From contig JAYKKT010000036.1 in assembly GCA_036023115.1 (NCBI GenBank), positions 7,150,001 to 7,214,000 on the forward strand: 64,000 nt of DNA. Direction: 5' to 3'. Below the pieces are notes generated by a model. The model was given only the letters and a program-made list of their open reading frames with translations. It did no database searches and was not told the origin of the DNA. Positions 37,001 to 52,000 of the stretch are shown here, piece by piece. The DNA is from Brasenia schreberi. Lineage: Eukaryota; Streptophyta; Magnoliopsida; Nymphaeales; Cabombaceae. A program made the position numbers and the translations under genes. Each line of letters starts with the position of its first letter. The stretch's first letter is position 1.

Positions 37001-40000
37001 CATCTGATGCAGGTTATGATGATTTTAGAATTCGATTGACAAAATGCACCAAGGTGACTAGTTCCTCTATGTCATATAATGTTGAACTGCAGAATCAAAT
37101 ATTCAAAATTTTGCACAGCATCCTGTTTTGTTTTAGATTTTTCTGCTTTGAATCTTCTATGATTATCTCTCTTCCGGTTCTGGAAATCTTGTAGTTTGCA
37201 AATTAAGTTTGATTAGCTTGTCTTGTTTAATATGAAGTGATATATCTGCATTCTTTATCCCTTCGTGAGATTCTTTTTGTTGCTTTATCTGGTTTTAAAT
37301 CCATATGAATGAACCTGCCTTTTCTACCTATATTTTAGCCTTTGTCTTATAGACAGGATATCCATGTTTCTTGGGACTGGTCTTCCCCAGCAGTATTAGC
37401 TTAGGCTAGTCTGAAGCAGGAATAGTTTGAAATTGGTTAAGTATAGCTGGTGGAAGAACTACATCTCTTCACGCAGCATGTCTATTTTGAACTAAATCAT
37501 GTAGCAGGTTGGGAAGCTAAAAAATAACCTAGCCAACTCAAGTAACTTTGTTGTGATTCAAAAGAACACAATGATAGATGCATGCTAATAGTGCAATTTT
37601 TGACAAAGCCTTCTCGATACTTTTCAAAGGAAATGCAAAAGTTTTGTTTTTTCTGGATCCTGTGTAGTTTATAGGTTTCTTTTGAGAAGCTATAATTCTG
37701 TGTCAACTAGTTATGATGGTTAGGTACCTTCCAATAAGAGCCTTCATTAAACGTAAAAATCTGAAGATGTAGCAATGTAATATAGCATCAGTGTTCTGCT
37801 TTCTATTTTAAACATTATAACTGGCATATTTCATACCTTGGTTTTTTTTATCTTATCAGTAATACCATGATAATGCTTTTCCAAACATGAAATAGATCTT
37901 AATTCGTAAAGTGTCTTTTATCAACAAAATTTTTCCTTGTTATCGAATTTGACCATAAAAGCTTGGGTGTTTCATTTGTAGAAAATGTTTGGCATTGTAC
38001 GCCATGTATTTCAAGCTATTCTCGGAAGCTTATCCTCATGGTCTCAGACCTTTAAGAACAAATGATAGTTGTACCAAACATAAGGATTTTATACAGATTA
38101 TCTAATGCAACTGAATGAAAGTTTGGTTGGATAAAGATTGTTATCTTGGTCATCCTTTAGGATTGAACGTCTGACATTTTCTTTATCAGAAACTGGACTT
38201 CTCATGCTGCCCGCAAGTGACTGGAGTTTTGCTTTTTCTGTCTATCCTAAAGTTTCCATGCGAGTTGACTGATTCAAGAGATTGGCTGTGGCAGTCCCTA
38301 ATGGAGCTTAAGCATCTAAGAAGTGGTAGGATGATCTCGCAGAAAACTTTGCAGACGAACACCTTTGAAGCAGTGCATGAAGTTGATTTTTCCAAATGCC
38401 CAAGGGTGCATTTTATCGATATAATTAGTTGGTTACATCTGTCATTTCCATCATTGAGAATATTGAAAGCTTCTTACAACGTTCACTTCAATTTGAATAA
38501 TATGCTCTATTTGGTGGAGAAGTGTCCTCTCATTGGGGAAATAGACATGGCTGTTGACATTAGTCCTATCATGCCACTGAAAGTTTCAATACAGTCATAT
38601 ACTGCTGATGGATGCCAACATTCATATGATGGTAGACCATTTAAGCTTAGTGGAAGATCAGTATCGTCAAACCTCACAAGACTAACACTGCAGGGCCGCA
38701 CTGAGCTCAGAGGTAACTTCATGGGCCTCTTCATCTTCTGCAGTACAACCATCTGAATGGATTTTTCATATGTTTATGTCTCCTTAAATATCTTGTCTCT
38801 ATCAACAGATAGCGTGCACATAGCTTCATGCTCCATGCATGTGAGCATGCTTGTGTACTATGAAAAAGATTGGCACATGCCTGTGACTTTACTGGAACTC
38901 ATTTCTTGAAACAAACTTATTTCAATATTGAATTAGGCATAGTGCGAACATTCAATAATAAAACACTATCTGTTGTGATGGTATTAATTTTAACTTGAGG
39001 GCCTAAACCAGCCTGCATAAAACAGAAGGAAAGAAAGAGAAGAAGATGGAAGAAAGTTTACGCTAATTCTTCGTCACATGGACTCATTTCAGCTGTGGGT
39101 CTCAAAGGGCAGAAGTAACACTTTGCTTCACATGATTAACAATTGGTAGCATGCAGCACTGTCTGACTTAGTCAAGGGTCTCTCTGTCTCTCTCAACTCC
39201 TCACATGACACCTCAACCATTTTCTACATTGAGTTCGTAGTTTTTTATTTCCTTGTCAAGAATGGCTTGTTTGGATGCCTTTAGGTTCAAAATAAAAAAC
39301 CAACCAAACAAAAACCAAGTGTTTTCCAACATAAATTGGGGTAAGCTACATGAATTTTAAGTCTCTATCGAACTTGATCTTATGCTATATTAGCATTTAA
39401 CTCCAACAAAGCAAGATTATGTCCTATTGTTTCGTTCCAATACTTTAGAAGCCTTCATTTCCCACCTTTAAACTGTTCATTGTCCAAAGTCTCGTACTCT
39501 CATTGGAGCTTTGTTGAGATAGGACCTAAATTAGTCATAGTTAAAGTATTTTAAGATCATAGTTAAAGTGTGCTATAATTTTCTAATTTTAAAGGTACTT
39601 TATTAGAAGTCACTTATTAGGGGTATAACAGTCTTTTGAGTTATATTCTTTATATTAACCTAATGAGCAACCATCTATTAGAGATAAGATGAAATAAGAC
39701 AAGAGAGAGACAACCGCCATACAAGAGGGGCTGCATCTTTAACCTTGTTTCTTCTATTGTTGTTGCATCGATTCTTCATAGTTTATCAAATATTAACATG
39801 GTATCAGAGTGTAGCCTCAATTTTTAGGTCGTGGAAAGCACACGAGTTCGGGAAAAGACCTTTTTGGTTAGGGATTGGGTATAAACCCTAATCGGTGGAA
39901 AAATATGAGAAAATCTGGTACAAAATAATACTTTGGACATGATTCAACATATCTACCAGCATCCTCTATGAAAGTGAAGCATGACACATATCTTGAGGCA

Positions 40001-43000
40001 AATATAGTTGTTACATGTATCTCAAGGCAGTTGACACATCTTAAGGCGAATAAATGGCTGAAAAGGTGAAGTTTCTGGTGATCTTGGTCATTACTCGGAA
40101 GAAAACGATGGTAACAACAAAATAGATTCAGTACAAATTACTTCCATTAAGTTCGATGAAAAGAATTACAAAGTATGGTTTAGGGCATTAGAATTTGCCC
40201 TCAACACAAGAGTAAGATGAGAATTTATTATGAGAGAAACCTTTCAACTACATCCATGAGACCGCATGTATTCAAAGTGGAGAAGGGACAATGCCATAGT
40301 TATCTTGTGGCTGATTAACTCCATGGTGCCTAGTATTGGTAGCACCTTTATGTACTTAAACATAGTTTGTGAAACCTTTATGTACTTAAACATAGTTTGT
40401 GAAATCTGGTCAGCGGTTACTGATGCATATTCCAAACAAATTACATTGCGAAGAAATATGAGATACAAGCAAAGATTAGGAAATGTAGATAAGAAAGCCA
40501 ATCCATTAGCGACTACTATATAAAGTTCATAAGTTTTTGGAATAAACTCTAATACTACACTCAAGAAGAATGTTCTTAATGTGGGAATACAGAATTAGAA
40601 GAAAAGAAAATATTCGACCTAGTGTGGGGAGTATCCAGTGAATTTGATAATGTTAAGGTAAATATTCTTAGCAGTGAAACGGTACCATCTCTATTATATA
40701 TTCTCTACTTACAAGAGAAGATAAAAAGAATCTTGAGAAAGAAGAGGTTTGAACGGGTGATAAATTCACATTTGTAAGTTTGGGACAATAAGGAAGTAAT
40801 CATGGTAGAAGTAGTGTCTCTACTAGTGGTCATGGATATTCACGCCCATATGAGAAGGACAAGCTAAAGTGCTAAGGACAAGCTAAAGTGCTCCCACTAT
40901 GGGAAGACAAGGCATACTAAGGAGCAATGCTGTGATTTAATTGGTAAACTAGCATATTTTAAGAACAAGGCCAACCAAGTGAGCTCCTCATGTACATTTG
41001 AGACTGAGAACAATATGTTTTCTCATATACTAAAGTGGCTAAAAGACATGGGTAAATCTAGAGAGAGTCAAGAATCTACCTTAAACTAACAAGCCTCCTT
41101 GGTTCATGTGTATGGCTTTAATGCCATGAACTTTATTGGTTTATCTTCATATGGCTGGTAATTGGAATATCTTCCACTCTTATAAATGTATGAAAGTGAG
41201 CAGTAGTGTAAAACTCGCAGATGACGCTCACATTCATATCCAAGGAAAAGAGAGTGTGAGAACGTTAATTGACAATCTTCCTTCAATTTTACATTTTCCT
41301 AAATTTCATACCAATCTCCTATTTTTTCATGCAATTACTATAAAGTTAAACTGTTCACTCATTTTTTATAAAAATAGTTGTGTGTTTCAAGATCGAAGAA
41401 CAGGGAGGATTCTTCGGCATGGTAGAGTCGGAGGTGGGCTATACGTATTGAACGGAGTACAACCAAGAGTGACTGCAAATAAAGGGATTGTAGATGTAAG
41501 TGTCAAGGAAATCAGACTTTGACATCAACGACTTGGTCATCTTCCAGTTCCTAAATTGAAAAATATGGTTCATGAGTTAAGTTTCGATGTGGTAAATTTG
41601 TTGTTTGAATGTGAAACTTGTCAAAAAGTTAAACATCATAAATCTAGCTTTCTCAACAATGAGTTTAGGAAAATAAAAATGTTTGAGCTTGTGCACTCAG
41701 ATGTATAGGGTTGGAGTCCTGTGGTGGCTATGTCTGGCTACAAATATTTTGTTATCTTTGTGGTTGACATAACTGTTGAGAATATATGTATCTGCTGTGT
41801 TTTAAGTGTTATTTCTATAATTTCTCATAGTTGGGTATTATTGTATTCCCATCGCACCGTATCGTATGATACGGTGTGATACGTATCGTATCGTGGGCCA
41901 CCACGATATGATACGGGGGGATGTATCGCAATTGACAGAGTATCGCACCATATCGTCCCTTGGGACCCTTATAAAGGGTCTTCGGCCGACCGAAACTCGC
42001 GATTTTTTGTGGGTTTCCTCTCTCCTCTTGGGTTCTTAAAGCTCCCTAAGAGTCGGTTTTCGCCTCCTTAGTGTTCAAAGCTCCAAAATCGTGCCCTACG
42101 GTGTCCGTGTAAGCCTCTAAACTCGGAATTTGGTATATTTTTAATATTTTTTCCATTTTTTTCCTTTATATTTATTGTTTTTTTGTGTGTTATTTTATTT
42201 TTTTTAATGACAAAATATGAAGTTATTAAGTGTGTGTATACGATTTTTATTGCATTCATGAAGTGGGAGACACTCGATTTTAGTGTTATTTGAAGATTGG
42301 GGGATTTACGAAGTGCTTTTTTTTCCAGGTTTTTGTTTGAATTAAAGTACTCCATTGATATGGCAGGAAGGGGTGGTAGAGACTCCCATTCAAAGTCTGA
42401 TGATTCGGCATGGCAGTGGGGTATGGTGTTGGGAGAGGTGTCAATAGGGGGGAGATAGGTTGAGAGTGGTGAAGCTAGGTGAATATGGAGGCTGGGAAGC
42501 GGGTGATGGATGCCATAATAATTAGTAGTTGGTGGCAAAGTATATAAAATCTGGAGGAAAGTTTCCTCTCGTTTAAGTTTTCTATATATATATATATTTG
42601 TGTATCTATTATTTATTTATTTGTAAACTTGGAGAAATTTTATTGATATATAAAATGAAGTATGAACTCGCTATTGGAAAGCAGACTGTCCCTTTTGTGT
42701 TCTCTGTAGACTCATTAGTCATGCATATACATGATTCTCTGCAACAGCTCATCCGTATGCATATTTTTATTGCCTTTGTGATATTACCTTTCATTTCCAT
42801 ATTTTTTTGTGTTGTCCTTAAGACTTTGGTGGATTGAAAAGAATACAATTTCATTCAGTTACAAGAATACACAATCTAATCGATGGTGCAGTCTCTGTTA
42901 ACTTGTTTCTCTTTTATATTGCCAGATTCAGACTTGTTAGCTATATCATCAGTTGCCGATTCAGTATCTCATCTTAACCTGAACGGATGCATTTCCTTGA

Positions 43001-46000
43001 CTGACCTGGGAATTTCAGAGGCATTATGCAAATTTAAGCAGCTATCCTCTATCGTTGCTTCTGGTACCTACTTTGGGAATCATTCTATGTCTTGCCTTTT
43101 CTCCGAGCATCCATGGTCTTCTGACTCAAACTGTGATCCCATGCACTCATCGTCATTGGCCTTTAGACTTCAGCAGCTGGATTTAGGAGGTTGCAAGTGT
43201 GAGTTGAATCCTAAGAGTAGCTATAAGTATTGTGGAATAACCTTCTCGGGATCAACGTTTAGTGTCCATGTCTGTTGCAGGCATAGAACACATATCATTG
43301 ATGAAGCTTACTGAACGTGCACCCAACTTGAAAGATTTATGTTTGAGAGAGACTGCCGTTGTTGATGAAGTTCTGTACTGTTTCACGGGTTGTTCACTAG
43401 AGGCTCTTGATATTTCTGAGACCATGGTATTCCCACACTCTTTTCTTTGTCCTGGTTTCTGGATTTTAGATTCGGATATAGAATGTTAATCTGCATCATG
43501 GAATCTAAAAAAGATATGGTCATGTTGGTGTGAGGAAAATCATAGCTAGCCTATTATAAAGCAAATAAACAAACAATGTTGAATCACAAACATCCAAAGT
43601 TTCTAAATATTTTTCCAAGAAGTCTTAAAAATCATATCGAAGTGTGTGTTTTGGGATAACAATTTTGTAATTGGAGAATGCCATGCATCACATGCATGCA
43701 TGAAAGATAACACTATCTTAATAAAAAAAGTTGAAAAAATTAAATTAAAATTTTAAACTACTACAGATCGAGAAAATCGTAGTTTCTCGAAGTTTCAAAC
43801 TTCAAAATAAGTAAAACATAAAGAAACTAGCTATGTTCTTTATTCTTTTCTTTGTACTCCTCCAACAGTTGCTCCTGGCCATGGTCCTACTGCTGCTCCA
43901 TGTTCTGTTCTTGCTTGCATATCTTCTATCATCTATTTTTTTGAGTATTTGCGTCTTGACTTTTGGAGGTACAGTAGAGCAAGTTCACATTCATTCTGAT
44001 TCTAGCTAGGTGGTGTTTCACACGATTAACTTCACTATGCATGTATCCATAGAAATTGCATCTCCTCACCATTTTTTCTCTGCATTATTCCCAAATTTCT
44101 TCTAGTATTTCTCACTCAAATGGGGATCAAGATTGTTGGTCGTTGTTTACTGATGCAAAAAGTTCGACACTTTGAGCTTTGGAGGAGAGAAGAGAGGTTC
44201 TTTTGGGAAGAGAAAGGGACAAGGCTGAAGAAGGTGGCCTTATGTGGTTCAAGACAACCTCGGGCCTCAAAAGTTGAAAAGCACAACTCTCGAGAAATCG
44301 ATGTCGTACTGAGGCTTTATCGCACTGTATCTTACAATAAAGTGCAATACAACCTGATAAATGATATGTTGTGATTCAAGTACTTCAATAATATAAATTC
44401 AGGCACTGATGCACAACAAATTTGTATTGTATCGTAAATGACACGATATTAATAACATACACATATACAAACATATGTAAATAAGTATGTATATATGGGA
44501 ATTTTCATAAAGTATCTTATGGTTTGCAGTTTTTACATTTTGAGTTCAACTTTAGTCGCAATAAAACTAAGACATTGAGATTTTTGCCGTTGATAAAAAA
44601 GAAACATCTTGCATAACAACGTTAATTTTTGCATATGTACCACCTATTTGGACATGTTGACGTGACGTGACAATGACATTTGAGCCTGCTCAATCAAATC
44701 AAATCCATTAACTTTTACCCAATCCAACATTTGAGCCTGTACAATTACATATGTACCACCTATGTGGAAGGAAGATGACACGTAACATAACATTGTCGCT
44801 GCTGCTTTATGTGCAAGCAAGTGGAGCACTCACTTGGTGTTATATTGGTTGCACTATGTTTCCATATGCATTATTGTTGTAATTGCTTGTGTTACATTTG
44901 TTATTTAATTCATACTTAGTATGACCAACTCAACAATGAAGCTGTAATGTTTACATGTTCGTATGTTAAATTTGTATTCCTGCTTAACAGGAATTGCTCA
45001 ACAATGGAGTTATTCGCACAAGTAGCTTTTCGTAATGTGGAAGGAGTTGTTTGTGTTCTATTTCTTAACCATTCACTTTTGGTTAAGGGATCACCCTTGC
45101 ATTGCCGGTCCCAATCCCGAATAAAGGAGGAGGATTGTGTTAGGCTTCCGACAGCCAACGTAAAACTTCGTCGGATTTTTATAACATGGATTACAAGAAT
45201 TATGAGCATTGCTTTGGGGTGTCCCCGCCTAGCGACGTATTGCAGAGCCCGAATGCAGTAATAAGTAACCAAGGGCCACTACATTTTCACCCGAATGTAG
45301 TGAATCAATTACAGAGAGGGTTCCCACATCATGGACGGGTGTGGGTAAAGAAGTTAGTCCCGCTACATTGCCGCTCGAATGTAGTGAAAATTTTTCATAG
45401 AGGGTCCCCGTATTTTGAATATGGACGGATGCGGGGGGTAAGGAAGCTAGTCCTAGATAATAAGATTCGTATTGGTTCTTGGAATATCGGAACATTATCC
45501 GGTAAGCTAATGGAGGTGGTAGATACTATGATTCAGAGAAAGATTCATATTCTATGCTTACAAGAGACAAAATGGGTTGGAGAAAAAGCAAAGGAGATAG
45601 AGGATACAGGTTTTAAATTATGGTACTCAGGTAGACATACAATGATATGGTGACCGAATCATGACGTTGAAATTAGTGTTAGGAGCAGAGGTTTTGAATA
45701 TAGTTTGTGCTTACGCACCCCAAGTAGGACTATAAGATAGTATAAAGACAACTTTTTGGGAAGAGTTAGATAAGGTGATTCAAAAGATTCCACAAAGGGA
45801 GATGATTTGGGTATATAAACAAGGAAGGTAGGGAGATTTTAAATTTTGCTATGGCATTTGATCTCTTTATAGTCAATACAATCTTCAAAAAACGAGATGA
45901 ACATTTAATTACTTATAAGAGTGGCTTGTCACAAACACAAATTGATTACTTTATTTGTAGAAAAAAAGATAAGAGTGTGTTGTAAAGATTCTAAGGTAAT

Positions 46001-49000
46001 TCTAGGAGAAAGCTTAACCACCCAACATCGACTTTTAGTTATGGATTTACAAATAAAAAAATGGACAAAGAAGAAAAGAGTGCATCGAGCTATTCAGACT
46101 AAATGGTGGAACCTCAAAAGCGAGAAAGAAGATATATTTAAACAGAAAGTCCTTCAAGGAGATGTTTGGAATTATGTTGGCACACCCTATGATATGTGAA
46201 ACAATATGACTATACATATTATGAAAGTGGCGAAAGATGTGTTAGGGGTATCTAAGGGAGGTGTACCGGCACAAAAAGAAGCTTGGTGGTGGAGTGAAGT
46301 AGTACAAAATAAAATCAAGGCAAAGAGGGCATGTTACAAATTACATTATGCTAAGAAAACTTGTGAAACTTTAGAAGCTTATAAGAAAGCAAAGAAGGAA
46401 GCGAAAAAGGCTATTAGTGAAGCAAAAGCTAAGATTTGGGAGGACTTATATAAAAAACTCAACTCAAAAGAGGGTGAAAGCAGTGTTGTCCGACGTGTAT
46501 CGTATCGCGTATCGCTGGGCTCCACGATACGGGCGTATCGTATCGTATCGTATCGTATCGTATCGTACTTTAATATTAAAAAACTATAAAAATTATTTAA
46601 AAAATCAATAAAATTAGTAAAAATCCGAAAAAAATCAAGAAAATTCTGGAAAATTTTGAAAAAATCTGGTAATTGCTTTAAATTCATATAATGCAAAGTT
46701 TAGCACAAATTGAACATTTAATATTGAACAATTGCATCCAAAATTATATATTTTGAATCAAAAAATGAAATACATTTATATTTTACATATTTGTAAATTT
46801 GTATCAGGATCATTAACTAAATAATCTTCATCTTCTCCTTGATGATGTTGTTGTACTTCAAATTAATTCATGCAATGTCTTCTTCAGTTAGGACTTAGGA
46901 GTGCATTTTCTTCGTTATCTTCCATAATTCACTCATGTAATATATCAAAATTAACAAACTGCTATCTTTGTACATGTAGTTGTCATATTTGCTAATTTTC
47001 ATATGTGAGCAAAACAAAGAGCTCCATTTCTTTGATTATTGAGTCTATGACACCTTAATGATGTTATATTATTACTTGATAATGTCCCCTTTTTCTCTTA
47101 TTGGAGACTAGCTTTTTAACTAATGCATGAGCTTCATTTCTCACTTCACAGACTGAGTTAAGCCTCACACACATTGATCATGTTCAACTCAATGGAAGTC
47201 ATGTAACGTGAACCTTAAAATAGTGAAGTTGTGAAATCCCTACTCAATGAACCGAGAGAACTAAATGTTTTTAATTGTTTACGATCTTATGAAATTAGAA
47301 ACTGTTAGCAAAAATATACCTAAAAGTTGTAACAGAAAGGAAAATGATTTTGTCATATTTTTTTTTTATACATTATTTTTATTAAATAAATGAAATTATA
47401 AACCCAAATTATAAGCATATTGGAGGATGCCTTTAAGGGAAGTGAAGAGAGGGAAAGAGAGGGCAGAAACATGCAAAAAAAATTTGAAAAAAAAAACTTT
47501 TTTGAAAAAAAAAATTTTGAAAAAAAAAAAAATTTTGGGCGTATCGCCCGTATCGTGGCTTCCCAGGATACGATACGTATTACGATACGGTGTGATACGG
47601 ATAACACTGGGTGAAAGAGATATTTTTAGGATAGCTAGGGCTAGAGATAATAAAACTAAAGATCTTAATTATGTTAGATGCATAAAAGACAAGGATGAAA
47701 AAATTCTAGTGGCAAATGATGATATAAGAAATAGATGGAAAAACTATTTTTATAATCTTTTTAATGAAAATAAAGATGTTAGTATTAGTTTAGAAGATTT
47801 AGCCAAGTCAGAAAAGTATATAAACCACAATTTCTACCGACGTATTTAAAAGAATGAAGTCAAAGAGGCTCTTAAACATATGAAGGGTGGTAAGTCGGTA
47901 GGACCATATAATATTCCTATAGTAGTTTGGAAAATACTATTTAATGAAATATGGAAAAACCAAAAGATGCCCAAGGAATGGAGAAAAGTTACACTTATCA
48001 CCATATATAAGAACAAGGGAGACATTCAAAATTGTGCAAATTATCGAGGTATCAAGTTAATGAGTTATACTATGAAATTATGGGAAAGAATTATTGAACG
48101 TAGGTTAAGACAAGTATCAAGTAGAACGGAGAACCAATTTGGATTCATGTTAGGCAGATCTACTATTGAAGCGATTCACCTTTTGAGACGTCTTATGGAA
48201 CATTTTATAGAAAAAGAAAGACCTTCACATGATATTTATTGATCTAGAAAAAGCTTATGATAGGGTACCGAGGGAGGTTCTTTGGAGAACTTTAGAAAAA
48301 AGAGGTATCCCATTGACATATATTAACCTTATAAGAGACATGTATGATGGTGCAAAAACATATGTGAGGACTCATGAAGGAACGACACACTTCTTTGAAG
48401 TTAATATTGAGTTACATCAAGGATCAACTTTAAGTCCATACTTATTTATAATGGTGATGAATGAGTTAACAAAACATATTCAAGATGAAGTACCTTGGTG
48501 TATGTTATTTGCAGATGACATTGTATTAGTGGAGGAGTCTAAGGAAAAAGTTAATAGAAAATTGGAACTATGGAGAGAAACATTAGAAAGCAAAGGCCTC
48601 TGCCTTAGTAGAACAAAGACATAATATATGGAATGTAAGTTTGATCATTTGGTTACTTCAGAGGACATAGAAATTAAAATTGGCACACATTGCATTCCCC
48701 CTAAAGGAAAGTTTTAAATACTTAGGGTCAATTTTTCAGAGTGATGTAAAAATTGATGGAGATGTTACGCATAGAATTAATGAAGATTAGTTAAATGGAG
48801 AAGAGCATCAGGTATTCTTTGTGATAAGAAGATGCCATGAAAGTGAAAAGGTAAATATTATGGAGCAACAATTAGACCTGTCATGTTTTATGGTTTTGAC
48901 TGTTGGAAAGTTAATCATCAACATATACAAAAGATGTTTGTGACATAAATGAAGATGTTGAGATGGATGAGTGGTCCTATAAGAAAAGACCGTATACATA

Positions 49001-52000
49001 ATGAGGTTGTTAGAAACAAATTAGGAGTGACACCAATAGAGGATAAAATGAGAGAACATCGTTTAAGATAGTTTGGACATATGGAAAGAAGATCAAAAGA
49101 AGAACCTGTAAGAAGGTTAGAAAAACTAAATTTGGAAAGTATTAAAAGTGCTAGAGGATGACCACAAAAGTGTTGGAAAGAAATAATAAAGAATGATCTA
49201 GCTTATTGTGAGTTAACTGCTAACATGGCACACGATAGGGATCTGTGGAAACAAAGAATCCATGTAGCCGACCCTGTCTAGTATGGGAAAAGGCTTAGTT
49301 GTTGTTGTTGTTGTAGTATTGCGCCAGTGTCATGTCTCTCTCTTTTCTTGTTTTCTCTATTTCTAACTCAAGTTTTTCAAGTCGCCTTTAGCATGGAGAT
49401 TTCATCAGTAGTCTTGGACTTGCTACCTATGCCTACAACCTTTTGCAGTTCCGAGATATTTCTTTTCACATCACCTGTCCCAACTAGTAACCTAAAAGAA
49501 TGAAATAATACATGTGTAAGGTACCACTGTGATCACTAAAAAGATGGTTGTAGTTGCATTAAAGCATCCAAAATAGTGATGGCCTATGATAGCTCCACTT
49601 ACATCAATCTTAGAATGACACTTTGTGAGCATTAGACAGCCATTTGAATTAGGAACAAAAATCAGCTGGGGAAGGATGAGGAGGATGAAACGGTAGAGAA
49701 GGTGGTGGAGGAGGAGATCTTTTATGGGGATGGTGTTTTTTTCAATTATTTCACAAGTTGGGTTGGATAACATAAAATGTAGTGGATCCGGTTTGATTCT
49801 TAGATTCAATCTATATTTGGGTTGATATGACAGCTGAGTAGGTTCAAGCACCACGTCAAAATTGTTGAGAATCGCACGATTAGAAAAAGGAGAATAACAG
49901 GGGAGAACAATGGGAGCCCTCAATGGAGGGCCACCCTCCTCACTCTTTCTATTCCAGAACCCTAATCTATTACACTGGATTAAGTTCTTATATAATGGAT
50001 TTTACATCTTTAAAGACAAGATTGCCTTTAATAAAGAAAAAAAAACTTCACTTGCATCCTTCGTGCATTTAAGTCACTCTTTTGGGATCAACTACCTTTC
50101 CACGTATCAAGAAAAAATTTCCTTGTTTCCAGGATTTCGAAAAACATGCAGATTTACAGCTTTATTTAAGTCTCTTTTTTTGTTAGTTTTTCTACAAAAT
50201 CAGTAAAAGTGATCTGCTACAAGCCTACAACTCTATCCTTCTTTTCCCTGCAAAAAGAACGAAATCTCCCTTCTTAAAAGATCCCACTAAATTAGGAATA
50301 GATGAGTCCGACTCCAACCGCACCAACAGTGTCTGTTTCGCCAAGAAAAGTACAGAACTTTCCAATGGCTACCAACAATGGTGGTTTGCTCTGTCCCTAC
50401 AGAGCAACCTCCGCCTAGGAAAACCTTCTACTTCATGATGGTGGCAGGTTTCAACTCCCAGGGTGGCGGCATCCAACAAGGGCAGGAATTTCAGTCGGAG
50501 CTCTTTGAAAATCAAGCAAAATTGCAACTCTCCTCTTTTTGACGAATTTGATCATTTCCACCACAAACCTCGATGGGATTTTGATAAAAAATCTCTCTTC
50601 CAACACTCAAGAGAAGGACCAATGTGATCCCCATTCAAGTCAACTCCTAAACATGTTCAGATTCTTCAAATTACAGCAAAATACACAAAACAACATTTTC
50701 GTTATACCTATTCTGCCTTTTTGGCTTTGCAGCTTCTCAAAACCCCTTAAACGGCTGAATCTATCCACAAAACTATACCTACACTCTCTCCCAACATTGA
50801 TATAAGTCTATACCAATTTTGAAAGCAATACCACATGGTTTACTCTGCGAAATTTCACTCTAAAGTCGTTGAAAAGTCAGCTTGTACCGCATTTGCGATT
50901 TCTATTGCAACTCGATTTTTGCCGCTTCGCCACCGCCACCAAAAGCCACCAGACGGCGGCTATGAGTTAACCCTCTTTGTTAATGTAATAGGGGCACGGG
51001 CCATTAGGGCCCATGCAGTCCTTGTTTGATAGAAGGACAACCCTAACCGTTAGCCGTTGAGCACAGCCCAACGGCTAGTGCTGGCCGGCCAGCACTAGTC
51101 TCCTCTCTTCTCCCTTTTGCTCCATTTTTTCACATATGTAATGCCTATAAATAGGCAATTCAATTTTTAATAAAGGTATGCATACTGCTTTTTGACTTGT
51201 TTTGTATGTGCTTCCACTCTCGTTGGTTATTCTTGAAGATAGGCATTCGTGATTGAATGCCATTTTACTCTTGTGAACTTGATTCGTGCAATATCAACCT
51301 TCATTCATTGACGAATACTTACATAGTATCAGAGCCTCAGATTGAAGAAATTGAGTGCATTGGAAAGCATGCCACAAGTGCAAAAGTTGAAGAATTGCAT
51401 CAAACTTGAGGTTAGTCCAAAATCTTCATTTTTGCACAAAAATGAAAGGTAAAAATGAGTCGTTTAGATGTATTCTAGATCTGAAGTGTTATCAAAGTTG
51501 GGCTAGAACAATGAAAAAATATTTCTTATCGAAAGATTTTTGGGATTACATTAATAGAACCATAAAGGAACCAATTTTGAACGATGATGGCTTGGATGAC
51601 GATGAAATCATTAAAGCACATGAAAAATACAAGATAGATTTGAAATTATGGGAAAAGATGAATGCAAAAATCACCTTGATTATTTGTCAAAATGTGGATG
51701 AAAAACTTAGGAATAGGATTAGTGCTTTTAAAAATGCATTTGAAACTTGGGAATATTTGAAAAAGCTTCATTCTAAATACGATTTTGTTTTTTAAATCGA
51801 TCTAATGAAAAGAATGATTTTGCTCAAACAAGAGAATCTAAGCATCATAATGAATTTTCAGAACTATGGACTCAATTAAGAAGTTTTGACAAATTTGGAA
51901 AACTTAACAAATTAGATGAATTTCAAAAAAATTTGGACAATCAATATTTTTTCTTGTTCATGCATGGTTTAACAGACGAATTTGAAAACATTAGATCAAA

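Noticed and set aside
45186..45495. Open frames upstream of the LINE endonuclease as an independent gene
   Set aside because: This matches the usual non-coding/ORF lead-in of plant RTE elements and joins directly to the endonuclease frame.
47353..47614. Lys/Phe-rich frames on both strands near 47353-47614 as a hAT-encoded protein
   Set aside because: They arise from A-runs at 47475-47535 within the non-coding hAT element; no transposase motif.
49790..50080. Left repeat as a clean LTR with a target duplication
   Set aside because: The outer border cannot be placed: the TGTTGAG terminus seen at 55932 is missing here, so only repeat similarity is claimed.
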